Of a DNA stretch of 64,000 nucleotides, positions 32,690 to 44,884 are shown one piece after another. The position numbers were made by a program, and so were the translations under genes. Every line of letters begins with the position of its first letter. Position 1 is the first letter of the stretch. The stretch is from Nymphalis io. Taxonomy: Eukaryota > Arthropoda > Insecta > Lepidoptera > Nymphalidae. The notes below the pieces were generated by a model, which had not been told where the DNA came from, did not search any database, and saw nothing but the letters and a program-made list of their open reading frames with translations. Location: the NCBI RefSeq assembly GCF_905147045.1, contig NC_065913.1, positions 4,514,001 to 4,578,000 on the forward strand. The letters are read 5' to 3'.

Positions 32690-34380
32690 GAAAAAAAAAT
32701 TATATTTATTATGTTATTTATTATACATATCTTGTATTATGAAGAATAATAAATTCTATGCCTATGTTAGCAAAGGCAATATTGTATATGTAAATTTATA
32801 TAAATATACCATTATATACCTTTGCTAACACCTGCATGTCTTTTTTTATTTATTAATTATGGATATTCACCACGGTTTACGAACTAATATTTAATACAGA
32901 ATACAAGCCTAAATATTCAAATTATTTTCCCGCGAGTATTAGAAACAAAATGTTTTACATAATATTAAAATACAATTTTTGCTTGAAAAACATATAGCGT
33001 TACGATTATGAATCAAAGAAATGTAAAGCTTAGAGGACATTTCGTGAGTTTTTTCTGTCAAGAAAATTGTAGTTTTTTGTTTTTAATAACCTTACATAAC
33101 TCTTAATAATATAATCAATATAGAAGTACAATTCTTTTTTTAACTTTGAACTAGTTTCCCTTAACAAAATCAATTAGAATATTACCAATTTTGCCTTATA
33201 CCCTAGTAACTAGCGCCATAAAACAAAAAAAAAATATTTTCGAAAAAAGGCATTGAATTGTCATATTACCAGATTCAATTGAATTCATGTAAAGCTCATT
33301 TCAGAATGAAAATTATATGGAGAAAAACCATCATGATGATGATTAATATTTGCATTAATATAATTATATATATTTTCTAATTAAATACCCTTAAATTATT
33401 ACACATTCTGCATGAAAATCAATGAAAATTAACCCAACGCTTTTTGTCATCTATATAATCTTTTATTTATTAATTAGCCTTATTTATCAATGTTACTTCA
33501 ACACGATGCTTAAATTTATTAATAATAAAGCTTAAGTAATTACGTGTTATATAAACAAATAACGTTTCCCAAGAAATACATCCTGTATTGACTTTGTGAA
33601 GTCAGAAAATTGGTGTTATCCATAACTCTGTATATTGGCTTTGGTTTGCAAGCTATCGCTCGCTCAGCCGATACTGGATCTAAAACTGAGAGCGGTTTTA
33701 CAATTCATTATCAACGGAACACAAAAAAGAAACGCTTGTTTTCATACCACTTGCCAAATGTAGGAATTTTTAAAAACAATCACTGAAATTCAAAAAAATA
33801 TCTTTTGTGACATTTTTCGGTTGTTTTAAAACGCTTGCGGCTTATAGCAGTGCCTGCTAACCCTATGCAATGATTGCCGCTATTTCTTACACATGGTCTG
33901 GGGTTAAATAAAAATACATCATTCAGCTCAGACAGCATAATGATTAAGACATCAAGTTATAATATTGTTTTTGCGATTACAATATAAATGTCGCGTCTGT
34001 AATACTAATGATTCTTGAAATGACAATTTTTATATCTAGTTTTCATTTATTTGAAATGATATAGTAAAAAAATATTAATCAGAAACCTACATCGTCGATT
34101 GATATAAAATTGTTATTTGTAGTTTGTTTTATCTATATAATCGTGTATTTTATGTAGGTTATATAAAAAATTGCATTAAAATATTCTCTATTTAATTATT
34201 TATTATGAAAGACAAACAGATTATATTTGTTTATAAAAAAAACACATTCGCATAACACACAAAATTAGTGTCGAATGAAAAAAAATATTTTGTTATTGAG
34301 GAGTTTTTTATATTTGAATGAGATCACTTTCGAAATATATTCTATGCAATAAAAAATAATTAAAGTAAAGTGACGTTTAT
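32690..34380. other. AT-rich intergenic DNA
   Basis: No gene or known repeat recognised. An imperfect inverted pair, taccattatatacctttgc (32808) and gcaaaggcaatattg (32770), occurs. Confidence 0.35.
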
Positions 34381-34409
34381 TTATTGGCGATATTAGAGAG
34401 AAAAGAATA

Positions 34410-34655
34410 CGGTCGATCTGGTCAGCTCGTCTCGTGGCTCGGCGGAGCTCTCCTTGTTCTGCGCTACCCTGTCAGCAGTTCAGGGGGTTGAGAATTATAC
34501 GCCTTTCTCCTTCTTAAGCCTGGTTCAGATAGTGTGAGCTGCAGACTCGATAGTTGACAGTTGCTGTATTTTTATGTAAAAAAGTTGGTGCTGCACCGCA
34601 GCTACTGCCTAGGCTCCCATTGTGTAAGCCAGACATTACGCCATATTTCTCAAAG
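34410..34655 (+). mobile_element. Non-LTR 3' scrap plus possible TIR element
   Basis: gctcgtctcgtggctcggcg and gagctctccttgttctgc resemble the R1-like 3' UTR around 13830-13860. The following ctggttcagatagtgtgagc ... gctcccattgtgtaagccag may be ends of a short element. Weak. Confidence 0.35.
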
Positions 34656-34659
34656 AAAA

Positions 34660-35525
34660 TACAATTCACTTAATATGAGAAATACAGGTTAATCACAAAA
34701 CTATATAACTACCTACCTACACCGTCATTCATATGAATAATGCTGTAGGCACTAGTGAACAAATAATATAATTTGTAACAATCAGAATTTCAACAACAAT
34801 ATTTAGTGTACTACTTGTCGTTAGAAGGCGAGTCATCTCGAATGCACGTGAGGCACCACACGGGAAGAGCTAGATATGTGTTATGTCAAAATGATTGCGA
34901 AGCCCCTCGGCTTCGTGCAAAAGGCGGCCATTAGCAAGTATTTTAGTCAAAATTACACATAATTTCAAATTCACCCTGAAGAACCTCTTTTCTTTTCAAG
35001 GTTTCCCTGCACTATAAAAGAAAAGCAAAACCGTCGAAGGTTTAGGTATAATCAATCAGAGCGACAAAATATAGGTAAATAATCATTATATACTATTGAA
35101 ATTTATTTTGCTATTAAATATTAAATAAGTTCACCTAAGTAATATAAACTCATATCAATCGAATTTAACCCTTATAGCAATAACAATAAGAGCGAATATA
35201 ACCTGCATTTATCAACATAATAAGAGGATTATTTCCAATTGGCCTTGTTAAGCGAAATTGAACTTTAACTTAATATATATAAGAGAGTTTAGTGTTTGAA
35301 TTTTTTAATAGACAATTGGAAACCAGTCAATCAACATTGCTGAGTACGAACAGATAACCGCAATAGAGTCCTGTGGTCATGGACTACCATTTTTAAAACT
35401 GTGAAAAGCTTGAGGTTAGAATGAAACAAGATGATGGAATGTAACATTATAAATCAATTGGTTTTAACTTATAAATTAATGAATAACAAATAATTAAATG
35501 CAAATGTAATTCGTTATTTATATAT
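34660..35525. other. Intergenic DNA, nothing recognised
   Basis: AT-rich without coding signal. Confidence 0.35.
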
Positions 35526-35531
35526 GTATTT

Positions 35532-35745
35532 ACTAGCTGCCGACCACGGGAGGGACAGGCGGTAGGTAACGTGTCGCGGTAGCATGCGCAAGCGATCCCG
35601 TGACGTTCCTGGTTTTATAGTGGGTATTCCGATGTTCGAGGTGCACTCGGCGCCAAGAACATCGATCGGCGAGCCCCACATACCCCCCACTGTTCCCATG
35701 GGGGAAACGCGTAATGCGTTTATCCAGCGTAAAAAAGGCGGTAGT
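35532..35745 (+). mobile_element. R1-like non-LTR 3' UTR fragment
   Basis: gcaagcgatcccgtgacgtt, tttatagtgggtattccg, catgggggaaacgcgtaatg cgt. The same order of motifs occurs at 51215-51420 and partly at 61255-61400. Confidence 0.6.
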
Positions 35746-35921
35746 TAACGTATTTTGACTGTATGACTTAACGTCAGGATATAAGCTATCTTTATTTCAA
35801 ATTTCATTAAAATCTATTCAGTAGTTTTCCCGTGAAAGAGTATAAAAATTAATCTTGATAAACTCTCGCGTTTATATTATTAGTCATTTTATTTTCTCCT
35901 AAGCTTTTTGTACGCTAAATC

Positions 35922-36220
35922 GTTTTTTTTTAATATAAAATAGGAAGGCAGACGAGCATATGGGCCACCTGATGGTAAGTGGTCACCATCGCCCATAGTC
36001 ATTGGGAATTGTAAGAAATGTTAACCATCGCTTACGTCACCAATGCGCCACCAACCTTGGGAACTAAGATGTTATGTCCCTTGTGCCTGTAATTACACTG
36101 GCTCATTCACCCTTCAAACCGGAACACAACAATACCAAGTACTGCTGTTTTGCGGTACAATATCTGATGAGTGGGTGTTACTTACCCAGACGAACTTGCA
36201 CAAAGCCCTACCACCAGTAA
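35922..36220 (-). repeat. Family C copy, near full length
   Basis: T-run, aataggaaggcagacgagca, ... through cagacgaacttgcacaaagc and cctaccaccagta. Confidence 0.82.
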
Positions 36221-36570
36221 GTGTTACATAGTATTTGCAATATGTTCATTATCTTGTTAGTCTAGAGACTTGCAAGCCTTCTCCTGAGGTCTAGGACTTG
36301 AAGTTACATTGACCATCACAATATTTATCTATCTTATCAATTTATTACAAATATTTTTTGATAATTCGGACAAGCAACCCTTAAGATAATATTTATATAA
36401 AATAGTAATCCGTTCTCTATTAACATTATCACGTTTCTCTTATATTTTAGCGAGAAAATAAACATCGTTCGTTTAATATTCAATGTTGCAATTTTAATTA
36501 TGGATGATTTTACGTTGTATTATTTCTTTAAATAGTTTTGAAAAATCACTTTTGTTTGCCCCTAAGCTTC

Positions 36571-36700
36571 TCACTGCTGAACAACACCTATTTTCCTTGT
36601 GAACTTATTGCCATCACGCTGCTTCACTGCCTGTTGGTGTATAATGTTATTTAGAGGAATTGCTTACGACATATGCAGGTATCTCTATGACGTCACCGAG
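36571..36700 (-). repeat. Old SINE-B fragment
   Basis: cttattgccatcacgctgct, ctgttggtgtataatg, acatatgcaggtatctc. Confidence 0.4.
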
Positions 36701-36799
36701 CTAGAAAATTAAATTTCGTGAAATTTTGAAAAGTGATTCACGTTGATACGCTAATTTGAAACGTGAATCATTTAAATGTTTTAATTATTAAAGTCAATG

Positions 36800-36872
36800 C
36801 TGCATTTCACTTCTTGAAATTTTGAGACTTTATTCTATGGTGACTTTCGAGTTTGTTCCTACAGAATAATAA
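36800..36872. repeat. MITE-1 right-end fragment
   Basis: tctatggtgactttcgagtt followed by tgttcctacagaata matches the right end of the 32 kb copy. Confidence 0.45.
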
Positions 36873-37276
36873 TATTTAACTTAGGATATATAGGACATTT
36901 ATATGTATAAATGAGAGCTCATATTTTAGATGAAAATCCCTTGACTTCTACTCATGTTAGGGTAAAGAATATTTCTTACAAATTTTCCTAATAAATAAAA
37001 TCATGAAATATTCCAGTTGAAAAAAATATTTCTGTACTTAATAACACAAGATGGCCGAGCCATTAACAAATATTTGTATGAAAAGGCCCTTTTATGACAG
37101 TCATTCGGTATTATTTTACCAACCTACAAATATCCTTAGAACAACGAGTAAAATGAATATCTATGCAACTCATATAAATACATATACGTATATACACAAA
37201 TTGACAAGATATATAAATAATACATAGCTTTGATATACATACATTCAATAATAATTATAAATAAATATTTACTCTT

Positions 37277-37598
37277 CACAAAAGCCGATATACCGAGATG
37301 GCCTAGTGGTAAGAACACGGGAATCTTAACCGATGATCGTGGGTTCAACCCGGGTAAGCACCGCTGAATATTCATGTGCTTAATTTGTGATTATAATTCA
37401 TTTCGTGCTACACGGTAAAGGAAAACATCGTAAGTAAACCTGCCTGTGTCTAATTTCACTGAAATTCTGCCACACGTGTATTCCATCAACCCGCATTGGA
37501 GCAGCGTGGTGGAATAAGCTCCATACCTTCTCCTCAAAAAAAGGAGAGGAGGCCTTAGCCCAGCAGTGGGACATTCACAGCCTGTTACTACACAAAAG
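37277..37598 (+). repeat. SINE-B copy with 8-bp TSD
   Basis: Head ccgagatggcctagtggtaa, B-box-like gggttcaaccc, end ggacattcacagcctgttac. cacaaaag flanks it at 37277-37284 and 37591-37598. Confidence 0.82.
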
Positions 37599-37609
37599 AT
37601 AGAATTAAT

Positions 37610-38170
37610 GTTAAAATATAAATTCTAAATTAAATAAATAATTAATTTACAATCAAGTGCTGCCCGGAGTTGGTCTATATTGGCTTACACATGTTATGTA
37701 AATCACTACTTCTTAATCCATAGAATCACGTGTAACATATTATAACTTAAAAGAGAATCATGTGTGCAAAAAAAAAAAACAAATACATCAACTATACATA
37801 CGGAAACTAAAAGATTCGGTTATATATGGTTATAGTACAATCTTTGAAATTGATGTAAGGAAAACATTCATACCAAGTTTGTATTAGAGTAAAAAGTATG
37901 TAGTGAAGTGTATATAATCATCAAAGATATTATAATCTTTAAGGTTTCATTTTTACGATGCCATCTCCGAATATGTTTGTTCTGTGAGTGAGTTTTGTGG
38001 GACATCAAACGTGTACGCAGTGTGTCATAAAGTGTAGAAAAATATTGACGTGTCGTAAACGTTAGGTCGGTGTAAAAGTAAGTACGATACACCGTTATTA
38101 ATGCTAAAGTGGTTTTGAAAATGTGACCGACACTTTTAATTTTGTTAATTAATTAACTAAATTGGGTTAG
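37610..38170. other. AT-rich intergenic DNA
   Basis: Nothing recognised. Confidence 0.35.
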
Positions 38171-38189
38171 GTGTTTCAAATTCTGTGGC

Positions 38190-38530
38190 GTGGACCGAGA
38201 TACCGAGCAGCATACGTTGGAAGCGTGCTTCACGTGGAGCGCGGAGAAACAGATTCTGGTCCGTGGCCTTCTGTGAGATCGTCATGGTCCAGGAGAAGAT
38301 AGCAAAACGGGAGAGGATCTATTCCGCTCGTTAGAGACGATGTCTGCGTAGTCTCCGCCCTCCTGCCCCGAACTCTCTGAAGGTTTCCACTATGTGAGAA
38401 AAGGGTGTATCAAAATGCCTGTCGATATAGCTGGATATTACAAACGCCTTCAAAAGTCTTCCATTCGAGACTATAAGGAAGGCATTCTGCTACCACGGGG
38501 TGCATTTCTATCCAAGTGAGCCTTTAGGGA
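38190..38530 (+). mobile_element. R1-like non-LTR 3' end, decayed
   Basis: gagcagcatacgttggaagc, gtggagcgcggagaaacaga and ttctggtccgtggcc align with the zinc-knuckle region of the 13.7-14.3 kb element (QHTLE.C..WSAE) in opposite orientation, with frameshifts and stops. gaaggtttccactatgtga recurs near 50305. Confidence 0.6.
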
Positions 38531-38589
38531 TCAACATTCTGCGAAGACCGCAGCTTGCGCAAAGCTCTACCACTAAGAGATACAATTAC

Positions 38590-39385
38590 ATATAATAATA
38601 ATAGGGAATACATAATTCAATGCCTTCTTATTTGATGTCTGCACGTGTTTAAAACTATTTTAAAAAACCTGATAACTTATGAGATTTATTCGAGTTAGCC
38701 ATAAGACAGATATTTTAAACACGTCTTAATTCGGGTTCATACAATAAACTAAGAAGTAAGGACGTACAACTATGTTAAATATAGTAAAATAAATATTATA
38801 CATATGTAGAGAAAGGATTAGAACATAAGTGCTGGGTTTCTGATATCCAATACCCATAAGACAAAGATAAATATACTGAAACTTTGTAGTGACATTCGCC
38901 CAAATCACAAATGCTTAAGAGGGTGTATAAAGCAAAACTCCTAATCTTTTATTTGATTCAAAGATAAAAACAGAATATTGTATGTAAAGTTAATTATATT
39001 TTAAAGAGTTTTGTTTAATCGAAGACATCACAAAACATCACAAATTGTCCTCTTATCTGTAAATTTTATTTATACTCGTTTTGATATAGCTTTTTCAGAC
39101 AAAAATTGTATTTATATCAACAAATAATCTAAGGCTGCTTTAATGGATTGTTTGTAAAACCATTTCGTTTTATTCTTATAAGGATAAAAACCTTTTTGCT
39201 TGGCTTACTTTGGCGCTTACTACATTTTCTTTTCGCGGCAAACCACATCTGTCACATATCACCCATACATAACTTTACTTATTTGTTTTCTCAAATCAGT
39301 CGCTGCGGTGCTGAACGGACGAGAGACTTCGGAAAAAGAATTGACAGAGTTTTATATTCATTATCGTATTATATTATTTTCACTG
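38590..39385. other. AT-rich intergenic DNA
   Basis: An open frame at 39148-39501 runs into Family C and has no recognisable domain. Not called as a gene. Confidence 0.35.
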
Positions 39386-39389
39386 TTTG

Positions 39390-39578
39390 TATAGCTTTGT
39401 GCAAGCTCGTCTGGGTAGGTACCAACTTATTGTTGTTGTGTTCCGGTTTGAAGAGTGAGGGAGCCGGTGTAATTACAGGCACAAGCGACATAACATCTTA
39501 GGTCCCAAAATTGGTGGCGCATTGGCGATGTAAGCGATGATTATCATTTCTTACAATGCCAATGTCTATGAATGTTGG
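39390..39578 (+). repeat. Family C copy, A-tail end replaced by (AT)n
   Basis: gctttgtgcaagctcgtctg, gttgttgtgttccggtttga, acaatgccaatgtctatg; breaks into a palindromic (AT)n tract. Confidence 0.75.
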
Positions 39579-39662
39579 CATCGTGTATATATATATATAT
39601 ATATATATACACGATGTATTTTTCTATTAATATACTGTATATATATATATATATATATATAC
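39579..39662. repeat. Palindromic (AT)n microsatellite pair
   Basis: 39579-39616 is a perfect 38-bp palindrome catcgtg-(ta)n-cacgatg. A second (AT)n lies at about 39639-39661. Confidence 0.9.
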
Positions 39663-39954
39663 GATATTTTTCAGAACAATTTGTGAAAAAAGTGCTACAC
39701 AAAACAAAACCCAAAAAGAATATTGCCGGTCGTTGTAGATAGAAGGAGTATAGAATAAATAAAAACCTGTATAGAAATCAGACCGTGGTCCAAGAGGGGC
39801 GTGTAATGGACGCTCGAGTGAAATCTGAAATTCGGCTAGCTTTAGGTCGCTCTTAAATATTGTATAACTTTCTAAACTAGGCATTAATTGAATGAAACAT
39901 TTAAAAGCACAGATACTATGAGTTAAAGAGGACCTAAATAAGCTAAAGATAAGA

Positions 39955-40042
39955 GGTTTGAGGAGAATGTTTTCGAACTTATTTCAATACGCTGCTCCTA
40001 TATGTTATCCTTCGCCTTCGAGCAAGTGATGAACTGTTAGCA
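39955..40042 (-). repeat. Old SINE-B fragment
   Basis: gaggagaatgttttcgaact, caatacgctgctcc, gccttcgagcaagtgatgaa. Confidence 0.45.
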
Positions 40043-40049
40043 AAAATTA

Positions 40050-41000
40050 GCCAAAATATGAAAACTCAATAGTATTCGCACATATAGCACACACATAGCA
40101 ACTATATAATGTATAATGATAATACGAAAGCTTTTTTGAGTACGGTAGTAATACCCATTAAGGAAATTACTAACATTTTTATACCTTCCAATTGAACGCC
40201 TGTCTTAGGAATTGGGAAAATAGCCCAAGGAGACAGGATCGAACTTGCGACTATTTACATCGTACATCGTGATTGCAATATATTTTATTATACATAACGT
40301 TGTCGCCACTTCGATTAACCTCAAGTATTCCTTCCATTAAGTGTGACGCACGAACTTGCTAATAGAATCCACCACTTCCCAGCAGTAGGGCATTATAGGG
40401 CTAGTTTACTATAATGTCTTCAATTGATACAATATTCACATCATCTTCATAGATAATAAATTGTAATGGATTCCTATACAGATCTTCCAAGGGATTATTA
40501 TTAGAGGAAATTATATTCATGCTATTTTATTGTAATGTATTCCCCAAAATATCAATATGGGTCAATAAGGCCCTACAGATAACCACCACCGTTAATAGAA
40601 ATTAGGGCTGTAAGCGTTTAACACGTACTTTTTAAGACGATAGGTCTTTAAGTCTGTACTTTGCTGAAAAGAATTGAACTTTAAATGACGATTGGCATTT
40701 GATAATTAAGATCTTAAGACAAATTATTACCTTAGTATTTTTTTATGAAATATATGTTTTTAGTATACTTATTGTATATAACAAAGCGAGGGTGCACTCC
40801 AAGTTGTAAGTATCAGTTTTATAGTTTCAGAGGTGCGTTTATGCCTTTAAAAATATCTGTTAATAAAATTAAACACGAATGATAAAATAAACTGTAAAGT
40901 ATAAAAATATTATATAGCTTACAAAATATATTTAAAGTATACAAAGATCTATCCTCTAGTATCTAATTCTTAAATTAGACACTCGCTACAAATAAGACGT
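40050..41000. other. Intergenic DNA, nothing recognised
   Basis: No coding or repeat signal I can name. Confidence 0.35.
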
Positions 41001-41004
41001 ATGT

Positions 41005-41356
41005 AATTATTTTGTTTTTTATTTTAATTTGCCATGAGCCGAGTTAGCCCAGTGGTAAGAACGCGTGAATCATAACAGATGATCGTGGGTTGAAACCATT
41101 GAATTTTCATGTGCTTAATTTGTGATTATAATTCATCTCGTACTTTACGGTGAAGAAAAACTGAGGTGAGGGAACCTGCATGTGTCTAATTTCACTGAAA
41201 TTCTGCAACATGTGTATTCCACCAACCCGCATTGGAGCAGCGTGATGGAATAAGATCAAAACCTACTCCTCAATAAAAAAAGGAGATGAGGCCTTCATCC
41301 CAGCAGTGAGACATTCACAAGCTGTTACGGAATTATTTTGTTTTTTATTTTAATTT
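41005..41356 (+). repeat. SINE-B copy with 26-bp perfect TSD
   Basis: SINE-B body from gccgagttagcccagtgg (41038) to acattcacaagctgttac, with a small deletion of the gggcaagcacc part. Flanks 41005-41030 and 41331-41356 are identical over 26 bp. Confidence 0.88.
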
Positions 41357-41807
41357 TAGTTATAGAATATATGAATAAAAATGTCGTTTAACATTAAAAC
41401 ATCGTTTAAAAATAAAATATTAAACATATAAAAAATACAAAAAAGTATGTTTGTATGTATGTGTCGAGGTGCGAATGATGTCACGGATATGACTAGTGTA
41501 GCTAACATAATAAGACTGACCACGCAATCTATGTGGCATGCTTTGGTCATTATTTGACGCAATACAGTGTATAGGGTGTTATGGGACGACACGCCCTAGA
41601 ACACAACAATGGACATATTAATTTGTCACACCGAGTTAATTGTGAGAGTGTTGTGTGGTAAGGAACCAAATATATTCAGGATAGAATGCGTTTAAGATAT
41701 TATTTTAAGAATTAATGTTTTCTAATTTCTAATTTAATAAATAATGATAATGACATCAAAATATTTCCTTTTCAAACTAAATTCAAATTTGCGGTATTAT
41801 ATAAGTT

Positions 41808-41838
41808 AGTATATATATACATATATATATATATATTT
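41808..41838. repeat. Short (AT)n tract
   Basis: Interrupted (AT)n just before a Family C fragment. Confidence 0.8.
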
Positions 41839-41842
41839 TATT

Positions 41843-42025
41843 TCAAGGTAGACGAACTAACCACCTACAGACATTGATGCACTATGAAATATTAAACATT
41901 CCTTACATTATCCATATGTCACCAATCTTGGGAACTAAGATATAACATCTTTTGTACATGTTACACTGATTCATTCTTAAAATCGGAACACAACAGAACT
42001 ACATATTTCTGAGGGTACCTTTAGT
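41843..42025 (-). repeat. Family C copy, diverged
   Basis: caaggtagacgaac, caccaatcttgggaactaag, ttacactgattcattc, aaatcggaacacaacag. Confidence 0.6.
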
Positions 42026-42106
42026 TTCTCATTAATATATATTTATTCATTACAATATTTAAATACTAATATGTGAATCGAGAAATAATAGTATTAATAT
42101 AATAAA

Positions 42107-42444
42107 TTATTCTATTCATGTGAGCCGAGATGGCCTAGTGCTTAGAACGCGTGAATCTTAACCGATGATCGTGGGTTCAAACCGGGCAAGCATCACTGAA
42201 TTTTCATTTGCTTAATTTCTGTTTATAATTCATCTCATGCTTGACGGTGTAGGAAAACATCGTGAGAAAACCTGCATGTGTCTAATTTCATGGAAATTCT
42301 GCCACATGTGTATTCTACCAACCCGCATTGGAGCAGCGTTGTGGAATAAGCTCGAATCTTCTCTTCAAAAAGGGAGAGGACGCCTTAGCCCAGCAGTGGG
42401 ACATTAACAGGCTGTTACTGTTACTGTACTGTTATTCTATTCAT
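42107..42444 (+). repeat. SINE-B copy with 13-bp TSD
   Basis: Head gccgagatggcctagtgc, end ggacattaacaggctgttac. ttattctattcat flanks it at 42107-42119 and 42432-42444. Confidence 0.88.
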
Positions 42445-42450
42445 TTCATT

Positions 42451-42747
42451 TTACTGGTGGTAGGGTTTTGTGCAAGCTCATCTGGGTAGGTACCACCCAC
42501 TCATCAGATATTCTACCGCAAAACAGCAGTACTTGGTATTGTTGTGTTCCGGTTTGAAGGGTGACTGAGCCAGTGTAATTACAGGCACAAGGGTCATAAA
42601 GTCTTAGTTCTGAAGGTTGGTGGCGCATTGGATATGTAAGCGATGGTTGACATTTCTTACAATGCCAATGTCTAAGGGCGTTGGTGACCACTTACCATCG
42701 GGTGGTCCATATGCTCGTCCGCCTTCCTATTCTATAAAAAAAAAATC
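42451..42747 (+). repeat. Family C copy, full length with A-tail
   Basis: tactggtggtagggttttgt through ttcctattctataaaaaaaaa. Shows that the A-rich tail is at this end, which fixes the orientation of the family. It starts 6 bp after the TSD of the preceding SINE-B. Confidence 0.85.
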
Positions 42748-43222
42748 ATAGAAATTTCAACCAGTTGCTTTCGATCACAATAATGTGATATAATAATTAT
42801 TTCTAAACATGAAGTCAACAAACAAATAATTGTAGTGTTTTTGATTATTCGAATTCGCGACCTCCGTTTGAATTCCACTACTTTAATTATTTTGTAAGTT
42901 AATCTATGTAATATTTTTCTTCTATCAATGAAATTAATTCAACGAATCGGATCTTTGAAGCTTTTCAATTTCTTATTCGTTATGTCAATAATAATATTAG
43001 TTTTTATATCTTCTATAAGTGTATATAAATCGACTTAAAGAAATTTAATTAAATTAACATTGTTGATATAGCTTGAACCCATCTAGTAGACAAAAACATT
43101 CTATTAGACAATTTCAAAGTGAAAATAATTGGACTATTATATAGTTACTGGATTGATTCAAAAAGTTTATTTAAATAAAATAGGAAACGAAATCACGTTT
43201 TACTGGTGGTGGTATTATATTT

Positions 43223-43425
43223 TACGTTGGATCAAATTCAAATTTCTGAGCAAAAATCATCGGTTTCCGGTCCCAACTAGAGGCAATAATCATCATTTAG
43301 CGGCTGTTTAGTTAAACACAGATTTATCTCTTTCTGACATTATTGATTTGACAATCGAACGAGAAAGAGACAGCACTGTTTAACTAATCACTAGCCAAAC
43401 AACGTTTATAAGTAAGGCTGTAAAT
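43223..43425. repeat. MITE-2 and associated repeat, copy 2
   Basis: gatcaaattcaaatttctga, ccggtcccaactagaggcaa, gcggctgtttagttaaacac, agatttatctctttctg, and a right arm ctagccaaacaacgtttataagtaag inverted to the arm at 8273. Confidence 0.65.
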
Positions 43426-43460
43426 GTTGTACAAGTTAATTGCACTATTTAGTATATAAT

Positions 43461-43733
43461 TTACTGGTGGTGGGTTGGTTGTGCAAGCTCGTCTCCATTC
43501 ATCAGATATTCCACCGCAAAACAGTAGTACTTGATATTGTTGTGTTCCAGTTTGAAGGGTGAGTGAGCCAGTGTAATTACAGGCACAAGGTACATAAAAT
43601 CTTATTTCCCAAGGTTGGTGGCGCATTGGCTATGTAAGCGATGGTTGACATTTCTTACAATGCCAATGTCTAAGGGCGTTGGGGACCACTTAGCATCAGG
43701 TAGCCCATATGCTCGTTCGCCTTCCTAAAAAAA
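43461..43733 (+). repeat. Family C copy
   Basis: tactggtggtgggttggttg, attgttgtgttccagtttga, atgctcgttcgccttcctaa. A small internal deletion removes the gtaggtaccaccc part. Confidence 0.82.
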
Positions 43734-43739
43734 CACGTT

Positions 43740-44395
43740 GCTTTTTACCGTCTATAATAATAAGTAACATATATTTACACTGTTAATAACTTACCATTCG
43801 CTTAATTGTTATTCCATACTTTCTCCTCAAAGGAACATGATACTCCAGCCCGGCAATGGAACATATATAGGTTATTGCTCAAAAACTTGTCACTCAACTT
43901 TTCAAGGCAACAAATTTACCACCAAAACGACATTTCACTATAATATAGTTATTAGTTACTTTAGTAACTATAAAGAATATTGAAAACAATTAAAAAAAAA
44001 CAAAAACCGCCCCAAGTCTCGAGTAATATTCCGAAAAATATTTTTAATAATTTCATAACAGCATTGTTGCATGAAACAGTCCCTGTCGGTATGTTAATTG
44101 GAGTGACGCACGGACTCCATTTCCTTGTAAATTATTTATATTATGTATTTTATCCGAAAGTAAATTCATTATTTATGAAAATTTAATTTTTTACAACAAT
44201 TTCGAAACTCAATTAAAAACGCAAGATTATCATCAAATATGTCGATGTGTGCGTGACTAATAAATAGCAAAACTTGTTATTTTTTCAAATCAAATCAATA
44301 TAATTATGAAACACAAGTACAGTCAATTTTATAACAATAAAATAAACTTAAATAAGTTAAAAATCGATCACATTTTTAACAATACTATTAAAGTC
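43740..44395. other. Intergenic DNA
   Basis: 43790-43875 looks like a decayed SINE-B 3' half (ttctcctcaaaggaac, agcccggcaatggaac). The rest is AT-rich and unrecognised. Confidence 0.4.
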
Positions 44396-44397
44396 CT

Positions 44398-44655
44398 TTT
44401 TTTTTTTAGAGGAGGAAAGGCATTTACGCCTCTCGCCCGGACACGACCGGGACGGGTATGTGAGACTCACGGGGCAGAAGGCCACCGTCCTACCCACTAA
44501 AACCTCCTCGTTTCCGTCTCACCGCATGGTGGCGGGGTTACAGGAACGTGTTAGCTCACCAAGCAAGCAATGCTCACAAGCAATCCGGAAATACATCGGA
44601 TTGGTGGTCGACCCCGTTGCCCAGGGTGCACCACGTGGAGGTGACTGACATGCAC
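44398..44655 (-). mobile_element. R1-like non-LTR 3' UTR with poly(A)
   Basis: GC-rich; on the - strand it ends cgggcgagaggcgtaaatgc ctttcctcct and an A-run (T-run at 44398-44409), the style of R1-like 3' ends. No ORF2 domain left. Confidence 0.6.
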
Positions 44656-44884
44656 CCCAATACTATTATAGTCCTAACTTGACTATAATCTTCAGTCTTT
44701 CACCCCAAACACCCCAAGAGTGGAAGACAATTATACAAGTATGTGTATTACTATTGTCATTATTTTATGTATATAAAAAAAAAATGTAGCTTCATATAAT
44801 AATCATTCTTGAATAGAGTGGAATTACAGGTATAAGATGTATTATACCTTAGATACTTTTTAAAGTAAAAACCTGTTTACTGTG

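Noticed and set aside
39148..39501. 117-codon open frame
   Set aside because: Its second half is Family C repeat and its first half has no domain or splice context.
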